Of a DNA stretch of 64,000 bases, positions 36,506 through 44,425 are shown in pieces; within the stretch, counting starts at the first letter, position 1; every line of letters begins with the position of its first letter. The DNA lies in assembly GCA_963702705.1 (NCBI GenBank), contig CAVPDR010000001.1, forward strand, positions 124,001 through 188,000, read 5' to 3'. The translations under genes were made by a program, and so were the position numbers. The notes under the pieces are model-generated. The model was not told where the DNA came from, searched no databases, and saw only the letters and a list, made by a program, of their open reading frames with translations. This DNA comes from VRUE01 sp963702705 (GTDB taxonomy: Bacteria; Actinomycetota; Thermoleophilia; Solirubrobacterales; 70-9).

Positions 36506-37162
36506 AGTGAAGCGCAGAGGGCGACGATCACGCTTGTTCTAGAGCTTTTGGAGGTGGAGCGGGCCTCGGTCAGCTCCGTTACCGATCCAGGCCGCGCTTG
36601 GCGGGTTCACGTGGCGGACAGCCTGACCGGTCTCGAATTCGAGCAGCTGGCAGCGGCGCAGAGGATCGCCGATGTTGGCTCTGGAGCAGGGTTTCCGGGC
36701 CTCGTTCTGGCTGTCGCCCTGCCCAATGCCCAGGTTGACCTAATCGAGTCGGTGGGCCGGAAGTGTGAATTCATCCAGCGCGTGATCGATGAGGCTGAGA
36801 TCAAGAATGCTCGCGTCCTCAACGCCCGCTCAGAGGAACTGGCCGAAGGCGAAGGCCGGGAGGCCTACGCGGCCGTGACCGCCCGCGCCGTGGGCCGCCT
36901 CTCAACCCTCGCCGAGCTGGCCTCGCCGCTCCTCACAGAAGGCGGAGTCCTGGTCGCCTGGAAGGGCAAGCGCGACCCCGAAGAGGAGGCCCAGCTCGTC
37001 AACGCCGCCCCGGAGCTGGCGATGCAGCCTGAGCAGGTTCTCCATGTCGGCCCCTTCGCCGGCAGCGAACATCGTCACTTGCATTTGATCCGCAAGAGTG
37101 GCCGCACGCCCACCAAGCTGCCGCGCCGCCCGGGCATGGCCAAGAAGCGCCCCTACGGCTGA
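36452..37162 (+). CDS. rsmG: 16S rRNA (guanine527-N7)-methyltransferase RsmG
   Basis: The 236-residue SAM-dependent enzyme methylates G527 of 16S rRNA. The signature motif RIADVGSGAGFPGLVLAVA is near residue 70, with LIESVGRKCEFIQRV and TARAVGRLSTLAELA following. The first ~18 residues (AGGEKVQDAPPPPGR) are encoded by the palindrome described at 36391-36505 and are not conserved family sequence. The enzyme starts properly at LSEAQRATITLVLELLEVE. Its place between jag and parA is the standard origin-proximal order. Confidence 0.92.
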   Translation: MAGGEKVQDAPPPPGRSLSEAQRATITLVLELLEVERASVSSVTDPGRAWRVHVADSLTGLEFEQLAAAQRIADVGSGAGFPGLVLAVALPNAQVDLIESVGRKCEFIQRVIDEAEIKNARVLNARSEELAEGEGREAYAAVTARAVGRLSTLAELASPLLTEGGVLVAWKGKRDPEEEAQLVNAAPELAMQPEQVLHVGPFAGSEHRHLHLIRKSGRTPTKLPRRPGMAKKRPYG

Positions 37163-37226
37163 CCCCGAAAGCTGGCGCGGCGTAGTGACTGAGGGCCTCC
37201 GGCCCTACGCCAATAGTCTGCAACCA

Positions 37227-37985
37227 ATGGGCGTCGTCTACGCGATCTCGAACCAGAAGGGCGGCGTCGGCAAGACGACCACCGCGGTCAACGTCGCCGC
37301 CTGTGTCGCCGCCTCCGGCACCCAGACCCTGCTGGTCGACCTCGACCCCCAGTGCAACGCGACGGTCGCCCTCGGCAGCGAGCGCGACATGCACCCCTCC
37401 TCCTACGACTGCCTGACCGGCGACGTTTCGGTCGCCGAGGCTGCCCGTCCCGCCGGTCCGGACAATCTATGGCTGGTCCCCGCCAACCGCGACCTCGCCG
37501 GCGCCGCGGTCGAGCTGCCGCGGATCGAGGGCTCGGAGACGCGCCTGCGCGAGCGCCTCGGCCCGGTCCGCGAGCGCTTCGCCTACACGCTGCTCGACTG
37601 CCCACCCTCGCTCGGCCCGGTCAGCGTCAATGCCCTCACGGCCGCGGACCGGGTGATCGTGCCGGTTCAGGCGGAGTACCTGGCGCTCGAGGGCCTGGTC
37701 CAGTTCCTCGACACGCTGGCGACGATCCGACGCGAGCTCAACCCGGCGCTCGAGGTGTCGGGGCTGCTGGTCACGATGCACGATGAGCGCACCCGCTTGG
37801 CCCAGGATGTCGAGCGCGAACTGCGCCAACACTTTCCCGAGATGGTCTTCAAAACGGTGATCCCCCGTAGCGTCCGCGTCGCCGAGGCGCCGAGCTATGG
37901 TCTGCCGGTGACCGAGCACTCGCCCAGCTCGCGCGGCGCCGAGGCTTACCGCGCGCTCGCCGAGGAGCTGACCGAGCGTGGCTAA
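37227..37985 (+). CDS. parA: Chromosome-partitioning ATPase ParA (Soj)
   Basis: The 252-residue deviant Walker ATPase begins VVYAISNQKGGVGKTTTAVN (deviant Walker A with the signature Lys) and has VDLDPQCNAT, LLDCPPSLGPVSVNAL and VIPRSVRVAEAPSYGLP. It positions ParB-parS complexes and so segregates the origin. ATG 37227 was chosen because the upstream frame has no ParA similarity. It overlaps parB by 8 nt. Confidence 0.95.
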   Translation: MGVVYAISNQKGGVGKTTTAVNVAACVAASGTQTLLVDLDPQCNATVALGSERDMHPSSYDCLTGDVSVAEAARPAGPDNLWLVPANRDLAGAAVELPRIEGSETRLRERLGPVRERFAYTLLDCPPSLGPVSVNALTAADRVIVPVQAEYLALEGLVQFLDTLATIRRELNPALEVSGLLVTMHDERTRLAQDVERELRQHFPEMVFKTVIPRSVRVAEAPSYGLPVTEHSPSSRGAEAYRALAEELTERG

Positions 37986-38844
37986 GGCGGCCAGGCGCGG
38001 CCTCGGCAGCGGCCTCGCGGCGATCCTCCCCGAGGCGACCGTGGCGGAGGCGGGCGAGCTGCGCGAACTGCCGATCGAGCTGGTCAAGCCGAATCCAAAT
38101 CAGCCGCGGACCAAGATCGACCCCGAGGCGCTGGCCGGGCTCGCCACCTCGATCGAAGCCAACGGTGTCGTGCAGCCGCTGCTCGTCCGCCCCCTCCCGG
38201 ACGGCAGCTACGAGCTGATCGCAGGCGAAAGGCGCTGGCGCGCCGCTCAGGCTGCCGGCCTGGCGAGGGTCCCGGCGGTAATCCGCGACCAGGAGCTCGC
38301 CGAGCGACTGCAGGTGGCGCTGATCGAGAACATGGTCCGCGAGGACCTAAACCCCATCGACGAGGCCCGCGCATGCGCCGCCCTGGTCGACGAGCTCGGT
38401 CTCTCCAAGGAGGAGCTGGCCCGCCGCGTCGGCCGCAGCAGGCCGGCGGTCTCCAACTTGATCCGCCTGCTCGACCTGCCCGACGAGGCGATCGAGCTGC
38501 TCGAGTCCGGCGAGCTCAGCGAGGGCCACGGCAAGGCCCTGCTCGGCGCCGAGGGCAACGACGTGCGCCGCCACCTCGCCCGCGACGCAGCGGCGGCCGG
38601 ATGGTCGGTCCGCGAGACCGAGCATCGCGCTAAGCTGGCTGGCCAGCCAAGGAGCAGGCCCCAGCGGGCCTCTCTTTCTCCAGAGGAGACCGAGGCGTTG
38701 CGCGAGACCGCAGACAAGCTGGAGTCGGCGCTCGGCCACGAGGTGAAGCTCCGGCCAAAAAAGGGAGCGCTTTCGCTCGAAGTCCGCCTCGAGCACCTGG
38801 ACGAGGCGCGTGCCCTGGCCCGCAGACTCAGCCGCCGCAGCTGA
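37978..38844 (+). CDS. parB: Chromosome-partitioning CTPase ParB (Spo0J)
   Basis: The 288-residue protein starts with the basic AARRGLGSGLAAILPE segment. It has the ParB N-terminal CTP-binding motif YELIAGERRWRAAQAAG, ALIENMVREDLNPIDEARA, and the helix-turn-helix LSKEELARRVGRSRPAVSNLIRL that reads parS. The C-terminal dimerisation domain ends the protein. The GTG start overlaps parA. A parS-like site lies at 34495-34510. Confidence 0.95.
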   Translation: MAKAARRGLGSGLAAILPEATVAEAGELRELPIELVKPNPNQPRTKIDPEALAGLATSIEANGVVQPLLVRPLPDGSYELIAGERRWRAAQAAGLARVPAVIRDQELAERLQVALIENMVREDLNPIDEARACAALVDELGLSKEELARRVGRSRPAVSNLIRLLDLPDEAIELLESGELSEGHGKALLGAEGNDVRRHLARDAAAAGWSVRETEHRAKLAGQPRSRPQRASLSPEETEALRETADKLESALGHEVKLRPKKGALSLEVRLEHLDEARALARRLSRRS

Positions 38845-38846
38845 AC

Positions 38847-39167
38847 TCACGCAGCTTTGCGAGCTGTTCCATAGCGCCGCCGACCCGCGCGCGGGTCGGC
38901 CTCCTCGGCGCGGCGAGCCAACTCCCGGATGGTTGGCTCGAGGCGCTGCCATTCGTGTCTGCGGCCAAGCTGGAAGATGAGTATGGCCTGTGCTCCAAAG
39001 AGGACGACGCCGGCCACGACGATCTTCAGCGTCATGGCGCTGTTTGAGCTGAGGAACCAGAGGACGGCGATGCCATCGGCGACTACGGCGTGCCAGCTGC
39101 GCAGAAGCCGCGACGCGTCAGGAGGACGATGAGGCACGGCCTCCCCGTCCTCGTTTCCGCTTGGCAT
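38847..39167 (-). CDS. Small two-helix membrane protein, unknown function
   Basis: The frame of 106 residues has two hydrophobic stretches (VVADGIAVLWFLSS and LKIVVAGVVLFGAQAILIFQ) followed by a charged C-terminal tail. No family was recognised. It overlaps the ribbon-helix-helix gene upstream by 50 nt; if the internal ATG at MTLKIVVAG is used, the overlap disappears and the protein has one helix. It converges with parB, only 2 nt from its stop. Confidence 0.5.
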   Translation of the reverse strand: MPSGNEDGEAVPHRPPDASRLLRSWHAVVADGIAVLWFLSSNSAMTLKIVVAGVVLFGAQAILIFQLGRRHEWQRLEPTIRELARRAEEADPRAGRRRYGTARKAA

Positions 39168-39405
39168 CCAGCGAGCTGATCCCCGCCCTTTCTTCGTCCC
39201 GCGCTTCCCGCGCCCTCAGCAGATCGACTATGCGCGGATCGGCCTTCAGGCTCGAGATGTACGACCGCACGGCAGCGCGAAGCTCGTCTGGCAGGGCACG
39301 GTGTTCGAAGAAGGCGGCAGCCTCCAGCACTTCAAACTCCGAATCATCAATGCGAATGTTGACTTGGCGCTGGGCCAACGGTTGAAGCCCTTTCCGTCCG
39401 ACCAC
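39118..39405 (-). CDS. Ribbon-helix-helix-like DNA-binding protein
   Basis: The 95-residue protein reads VNIRIDDSEFEVLEAAAFFE then ELRAAVRSYISSL, the strand-helix-helix pattern of Arc/CopG-type regulators, followed by a long basic, serine-rich tail. Such proteins are often antitoxins or plasmid-type repressors. The overlapping downstream gene encodes a small membrane protein, so a toxin-antitoxin-like pair is possible but not shown. The start is probably the GTG at 39405. Confidence 0.55.
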   Translation of the reverse strand: MVGRKGLQPLAQRQVNIRIDDSEFEVLEAAAFFEHRALPDELRAAVRSYISSLKADPRIVDLLRAREARDEERAGISSLDAKRKRGRGGRASSSS

Positions 39406-39518
39406 ACTGCTACGCCGCTTCAGTGTAGCGCCGAAGAAAAAAGTTGGCTGAGCGGTAAAGGCAGGCCAGACGCGGCCCGTTGCCTAGCCAGGACGGCCGC
39501 TATCCTTCGCTTGGCTGC

Positions 39519-39592
<74 letters not shown>

Positions 39593-39595
39593 TTC

Positions 39596-40090
39596 GTGCA
39601 ACAGATGCAGATCTACGGCGTCAGCTTTGACATGGTCGGCAAGCAGCCGATTGTCTTGCTGAAGACCGTCGACAGCAACAAGTTCCTGCCGATCTGGATC
39701 GGGCACCCGGAGGCAGCCGCGATCCTGATGAAGCTGCAGGGCGCCTCGACGCCGCGGCCGATGACACACGACCTGCTCTCCGACCTGCTGGAGCAGCTCG
39801 ACGCAAAATGCGAGCGGGTCTCGGTGACGGAGCTGCGTGACAACACCTTCTACGCCTCGATCACGGTCTCGATCAACGGCACCGAGATGGAGATCGACTC
39901 ACGACCCTCCGATGCCCTCGCCCTTGCAGTCCGCGTTTCGGCGCCGATCTTCGCCGACGAGAACGTGATCGAGGAGTCGGCGATCGAGTTCGAGCACGAC
40001 GTCGAGGACACCGAGGAGGTCGTCGACAAATTCAAAGAGTTCCTCGACGAGGTCACCCCCGACGACTTCGCCCAGGGTGAGGATTCCTAG
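39596..40090 (+). CDS. Bifunctional nuclease family protein (DUF151)
   Basis: The 164-residue protein has the bifunctional nuclease (BFN) domain: KQPIVLLKTVDSNKFLPIWIGHPEAAAI and the SRPSDALALAVRVSAPIFAD motif. Members bind or cleave nucleic acid; the physiological role in bacteria is poorly known. An acidic C-terminal tail follows. The GTG at 39596 is only 3 nt from the tRNA end; the ATG at 39605 is an equally good start. Translation must use RNA processed at, or initiated near, the tRNA 3' end. Confidence 0.85.
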   Translation: MQQMQIYGVSFDMVGKQPIVLLKTVDSNKFLPIWIGHPEAAAILMKLQGASTPRPMTHDLLSDLLEQLDAKCERVSVTELRDNTFYASITVSINGTEMEIDSRPSDALALAVRVSAPIFADENVIEESAIEFEHDVEDTEEVVDKFKEFLDEVTPDDFAQGEDS

Positions 40091-41019
40091 GCGTTAGCGG
40101 GCGCCAGCGCCAGGTCGAGGATCCGCTCGACCAGCTGCTCGAATGACATCCCGGCTGCCTCGGCTGCCTGCGGGAAAAGGCTGGTGTCGGTGAGGCCGGG
40201 GATCGCGTTGACCTCGAGCACCTGAGGCCCTTCGCCTCCCAGGATCAGGTCGACACGTGAGAAGCCGGCGCAGCCCAACGCCTCGTACGCCGCCAGCGCG
40301 GTCTCGGTGACGACCGAGGCTTCCTCGGTCGTGAGGTCGGCAGGGCAGACGAACGAGGTCCTGCCGATCTCATAGCGAGCTTCGAAGTCGTAGCTGTCCC
40401 CCGAGTTGGGGATCGCCTCGACGATCGGCAACGGCTCCCCGCCGAGCACGCTTACCGCCAGCTCGCGGCCGTCGACGAAGCGCTCGAGCAAGACCCGGTC
40501 GTCATAGCTGAAGGCCGAGATCAACGCCTCGGGCACGTCGAACCAGTTCTCGGCGAACTTGACTCCGAGCGCCGAGCCTCCCCGGCTCGGCTTGACTACG
40601 ACCGGGAAGCCAAGCCGCTCCTCAAGGCCGCCGAGCGCCTCGGCCGCGCCGAGCTCGCGGAAGGCAGTCTCGTTGAAGGCAAACCAGTCCGGTGTCGGAA
40701 TTCCGGCCGAGCGAAGCTCGTGCTTGGCCATCACCTTGTCGATACAGCGGCCGCAGGCCGCGACGCCCGGACCGGTGAACGGTACCCCGAGGATTTCGAG
40801 CAGCTCCTGTGTGGTCCCATCCTCGCCGCCCATGCCGTGCATGGCGATGAAGGCGACATCTGGTTTGCCGGCTATCAGCCGCTTGACCAGACTCCCGTCA
40901 GCTTCGAGCGGCAACACCTCATGACCAAGCCGGCCCAGCGCGTCTTCGACCCGGGCCCCCGATCGCAACGAGACGCCGCGCTCGAGCGAGCGGCCGCCTT
41001 TCAGCACGGCGACCTTCAT
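40087..41019 (-). CDS. Second D-alanine--D-alanine ligase-like ATP-grasp enzyme
   Basis: The 310-residue protein has the same architecture as the ddl product at 11302-12267: VAVLKGGRSLERGVSLRSG, IAMHGMGGEDGTTQELL, VVKPSRGGSALGVKF, the omega-loop YDFEARY with Tyr, and LEVNAIPGLTDTSLF. It has diverged considerably from the first copy, so the two are old paralogues. The start overlaps the stop of the upstream aminotransferase gene (ATGA), indicating coupled expression. It probably makes D-Ala-D-Ala or another D-amino-acid-containing dipeptide. Confidence 0.85.
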   Translation of the reverse strand: MKVAVLKGGRSLERGVSLRSGARVEDALGRLGHEVLPLEADGSLVKRLIAGKPDVAFIAMHGMGGEDGTTQELLEILGVPFTGPGVAACGRCIDKVMAKHELRSAGIPTPDWFAFNETAFRELGAAEALGGLEERLGFPVVVKPSRGGSALGVKFAENWFDVPEALISAFSYDDRVLLERFVDGRELAVSVLGGEPLPIVEAIPNSGDSYDFEARYEIGRTSFVCPADLTTEEASVVTETALAAYEALGCAGFSRVDLILGGEGPQVLEVNAIPGLTDTSLFPQAAEAAGMSFEQLVERILDLALAPANA

Positions 41020-42383
41020 GCACCGCCCTCGCCGGTCTTCCGAAATGGGAGGACGTTTTCCGCTTCGGGGGACGGGCGGGGCTTGGCCGGCTCCAGAGCT
41101 TCGGGCTGCTCGCCGGTGAGTGCGCTGTACAGCTCGACCTGCTCGGCGATCGTCTTACCGATGCGGCGGATGCCCTCGCGAATCTCATCCTCATTGCCAG
41201 CGGAAAAGTTGAGTCGCATCGAGCTGCGGCCCCGGCCGTCGACGTAAGCGGCTTGGCCGGGTACAAAGGCGACGTTCTCCCGCAACGCCTTCGCCAGCAG
41301 GTCGCTGGTGTCGATGTAGGCCGGCAGGGTGGCCCAGATGAAGAGGCCGCCGTCGGGCTCGGTCCAGGTTGCCTGCGCGGGGAAGTGGAGTTCGAGCGCC
41401 TCGATCATCGCGTCGCGGCGACTGCGGTAGATGTCAATCAGGCTCTCGATGTACTGCCGCCAGCTCCCTTCGCGGAAGTACTCGCGGACGAAGTACTGGG
41501 TCAGGGTCGAGGTGCAGAGGTCGGCCGCCTGCTTGCCGAGGACCACCTTCTCCATCACCGGCGGCGGCGTCACCGCCCAGCCGAGGCGGATGCCGGGGGA
41601 GAGGATCTTCGAGAGCGTGCCGACATAGATGACGAAGTCGCCGCCGTCGAGCTGGTAGAGGGGCGGCAGCGACTCACCGCCGAAGCGCAGCAGGCCGTAC
41701 GGGTTGTCCTCAACCACGAGCAGCTCCCGGGCGCGGGCCAGCTCGACCAGGCGCCGCCGCCGTTCCAGCGACATCGTCACTCCGGCCGGGTTCTGGAAAG
41801 TCGGCACCGAGTAGATGAACTTGGGTCGTCGACCCTCTCCGTCGAGTTGCTCGAGCGCCCCCTCGAGCGCGTCGATCCGCATCCCGTCGCCGTCGCACTC
41901 GATCTGGATCGTCTCGGCCTGGTAGCTGCAGAAGACCGGGATCGCGCCGGGGTAGGTCGGCGCCTCGCAGATCACCGCGTCGCCGGGGTCGACCAGCGCC
42001 TTGCAGATCAGGTCGATCGCCTGCTGACCGCCGGTCGTGACGATCACGTCCTCGGGGTCGGGCAGCATGCCCTCGGCGCCCATCACCTCGACGATGCAGT
42101 CGACGGTCTCACGGAAACCCTCGGTGGGTCCGTACTGCAGCGCCTCGGCAGCGGACTCCTGGGCGATTCGCGTCATCTGCGCGGCGAAGGCCTTCGGCGG
42201 GAACGTCGAGGTGTCCGGCAGCCCACCGGCGAGGGAGATCACCTCAGGCCGCGCCGTCACCGCCATCAGATCGCGCATCGCCGAGGAGCGCATCACCTGG
42301 GTTCGCTCGGCGAAAAGGCCGGCGTAGCGCTCCAGGTCGCTGCTGCGGGCGTGGGCGCGTCGCCGGTGAGGCGGCTCGGGCAT
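41016..42383 (-). CDS. PLP-dependent aminotransferase, class I/II (2-aminoadipate-like)
   Basis: The protein of about 455 residues is a fold-type I aminotransferase: EVISLAGGLPDTSTFP, TTGGQQAIDLICKALVDPGD, EAPTYPG, SVPTFQNPAGVTMS, VEDNPYG and the lysine segment YVGTLSKILSPGIRLGW (Lys binds PLP). Its closest pattern is the LysN/2-aminoadipate and MocR-core group. It lacks the winged helix of MocR regulators. ATG 42383 was chosen; GTG 42407 would add 8 residues. It is coupled by overlap to the second Ddl, suggesting a shared amino-acid pathway. Confidence 0.85.
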   Translation of the reverse strand: MPEPPHRRRAHARSSDLERYAGLFAERTQVMRSSAMRDLMAVTARPEVISLAGGLPDTSTFPPKAFAAQMTRIAQESAAEALQYGPTEGFRETVDCIVEVMGAEGMLPDPEDVIVTTGGQQAIDLICKALVDPGDAVICEAPTYPGAIPVFCSYQAETIQIECDGDGMRIDALEGALEQLDGEGRRPKFIYSVPTFQNPAGVTMSLERRRRLVELARARELLVVEDNPYGLLRFGGESLPPLYQLDGGDFVIYVGTLSKILSPGIRLGWAVTPPPVMEKVVLGKQAADLCTSTLTQYFVREYFREGSWRQYIESLIDIYRSRRDAMIEALELHFPAQATWTEPDGGLFIWATLPAYIDTSDLLAKALRENVAFVPGQAAYVDGRGRSSMRLNFSAGNEDEIREGIRRIGKTIAEQVELYSALTGEQPEALEPAKPRPSPEAENVLPFRKTGEGGA

Positions 42384-42436
42384 GCGGATAGTGTGGCGGA
42401 TCGGCACCGGCTCGCCGAGGGAGTTAGGTTTTCGGC

Positions 42437-42871
42437 GTGGGATCTTTCTCCGGCATCTGCCTCGAGCTTGGCATCGGCATCGCGATCGGGATGCTCGCCG
42501 GCACCACCGGCACGCACGGCTCGGCCCGTGGCCGGATGACGATCCTGGCCGGCGTGATCGCCCTCGTCATCGGCTTCCTGCTCGCCGGCGGCGCCGACGT
42601 CAGCGCAGCGGTAGGCGCCTTCTTCTGCCTGCTCGGCGCGGTAACCGCCTGCCTGATCGTCAGCGACGTCGTCAGCGGCGCTGGCCGCCGCGAGGGCAGC
42701 GGCAGCGGCGCGCTCGGCTTCCTCGTCTCGCTGGCCGCCCTGATCGTCGTCGCGATCGCAATCCTGATTTCCCCCGCCTCGCTACTCGTGCTGGCCGTCC
42801 TCGTCTGGCTCGGAATCTCGCGTCGTCGGCGGGCCCAGCGCAAACACGCCGGCCTCCGCGTCCTCCGCTGA
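42437..42871 (+). CDS. Small four-helix membrane protein, unknown function
   Basis: The 144-residue hydrophobic protein has about four membrane helices and ends in a basic tail (RRRRAQRKHAGLRVLR). No family was recognised. It starts at GTG 42437, is divergent from the aminotransferase gene and lies 36 nt upstream of the phosphodiesterase gene. Its coding nature is supported by GC-rich codon use and a membrane-protein pattern, but not by homology. Confidence 0.6.
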   Translation: MGSFSGICLELGIGIAIGMLAGTTGTHGSARGRMTILAGVIALVIGFLLAGGADVSAAVGAFFCLLGAVTACLIVSDVVSGAGRREGSGSGALGFLVSLAALIVVAIAILISPASLLVLAVLVWLGISRRRRAQRKHAGLRVLR

Positions 42872-42907
42872 CCAGCCCAGCCCAGCGGTTGGGGATCATG
42901 CGGGCAG

Positions 42908-44425
42908 ATGCCTGACAAGAAGCTGATCCTCACCTACGTCGACTCGCTGCGCACGGACATGCTCCTGCGCACGGTCGACGAAGGGCGCGCGCCTACCTTC
43001 GCCGCCCTGATCGAACGCGGGGTGCTGATTCCCGACTGCGTCTCCAGCTTCCCCTCGGTGACCCCGGTCGCCTCGGCCGAGATGGTCACCGGAGTCGGAT
43101 CCGACGAGCACTGGATCAGCGGCATGAACTGGTACCACCGGCTCGAGCGGCGCTACGTCGAATACGGCTCCTCGCTGGAGGCGAGCCGCAGCTTCGGCGT
43201 CTTCCGCACGCTCTACGACCTCGTCTACAACATGAACCTGGCCCACCTCAATCCCGGAATCGAGACCACCTTCGAGCAGCTCGATGACGCCGGCATGCGC
43301 ACCGCCTGCACGCCGTTCCTGATCTACCGTGGCCGCCACCGCCATCAGGTCTCGCTCGAGGGACTGCTGCGTCGCGCGGTCGACGCGACCCGGCTCAAGT
43401 TCCGCCACCACACCTGGGGCCCGGCCGAGCTCTTCTACGGCGACCTTTACGCCAGCCGCGAAGTTCCCTGCAAATCGACCTCGATCCCGGGCAGCCGCGA
43501 TGGCTACTCGGCTTGCTGCGCCGCGGAGCTGGTCGCCGACGATGGCTTCGACTTCCTCCTCTTCTCGCTTCCCGACAACGACAACTACTCGCACCGCCAT
43601 GGGCCCGAGGCGAGCGTCGAGTCGATTTCAAAGGCCGATCACTGTTTCGGCAAAGTCGTCGAGGCGGCGGGAGGGATCGACGACTTCCTCGCACGCTACG
43701 CGCTGATCCTGCTCGCCGACCACGCGCAGACAGAGGTCCACCGAGGCCTTCCGCTGGCGGAACTGCTCGCCCGCGAGTGGACCGTGCTGCAGCCCTCGGA
43801 GTCGCGGCCGGAGCCGGCTCAGCTCGCGGTCAGCCCGACCGGCCGAGCGGCGCACGTCTACCTGCTGCCGGGCGAAGGCGAACGAGCCGACCCCGAGGCG
43901 GTTCGCCAGACACTGGCCGTGATCGAGGGCGCCGACCTCGTCTGCCGCCTCGAGGACAGCGAGGGCAAGCCCCTGATCCGCGAGGAGCCGTGCGCTCCGG
44001 AGCCCGGCGCGACCGCGGTGGTCGAACGCCGTGAACGGCAACTGCGCTTTCGTCCCGGCGATGGGGTGGCGGACCTACGCAACGGGCGCTGGCACCTCGA
44101 CGGCGACCTCGGCGTATTGGAGGCGAGCATCGAGAACGGGCGGCTGCGCAGCGACACCTACCCAGATCCGCTCGCCCGGGTCTGGTCAGCCCTCGGCAGC
44201 CCCCACGCCGGCGACTTCATCCTCTCGCTTGCTCCCGGCTTCGAGGCGGTGGACTGGGGCGGAGTCAGCCACGCCGGCGGCGGCAGCCACGGCGCCCTGC
44301 ATGCCGGCGACTCCCTCGGCCCGCTCCTCTTTGTCGGCTGCGGGCCTAAGGATCCGAATGAGCGCGCTCAATGGGCGTTGCGCGATGTAGCGCCGGTCAT
44401 CAGGCGACACTTCGGTCTGGATTAA
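42908..44425 (+). CDS. Alkaline-phosphatase-superfamily phosphodiesterase/nucleotide pyrophosphatase
   Basis: The 505-residue protein resembles type I phosphodiesterase/nucleotide pyrophosphatases: TYVDSLRTDML near the N-terminus (metal Asp), SSFPSVTPVASAEMVTG (the Thr nucleophile region), LFSLPDNDNYSHRHGP (metal Asp and His) and LILLADHAQTEV. It hydrolyses phosphodiesters on an unknown substrate, perhaps a lipid-linked or nucleotide-sugar one, given the neighbouring glycosyltransferase-like gene. No signal peptide is visible. The stop codon overlaps the next ATG (TAATG). Confidence 0.82.
   Translation: MPDKKLILTYVDSLRTDMLLRTVDEGRAPTFAALIERGVLIPDCVSSFPSVTPVASAEMVTGVGSDEHWISGMNWYHRLERRYVEYGSSLEASRSFGVFRTLYDLVYNMNLAHLNPGIETTFEQLDDAGMRTACTPFLIYRGRHRHQVSLEGLLRRAVDATRLKFRHHTWGPAELFYGDLYASREVPCKSTSIPGSRDGYSACCAAELVADDGFDFLLFSLPDNDNYSHRHGPEASVESISKADHCFGKVVEAAGGIDDFLARYALILLADHAQTEVHRGLPLAELLAREWTVLQPSESRPEPAQLAVSPTGRAAHVYLLPGEGERADPEAVRQTLAVIEGADLVCRLEDSEGKPLIREEPCAPEPGATAVVERRERQLRFRPGDGVADLRNGRWHLDGDLGVLEASIENGRLRSDTYPDPLARVWSALGSPHAGDFILSLAPGFEAVDWGGVSHAGGGSHGALHAGDSLGPLLFVGCGPKDPNERAQWALRDVAPVIRRHFGLD

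Noticed and set aside
41253..42539. Plus-strand 428-residue frame opposite the aminotransferase
   Set aside because: It has the His/Asp/Arg-rich composition typical of antisense GC-rich frames; the minus strand encodes an unambiguous PLP enzyme.
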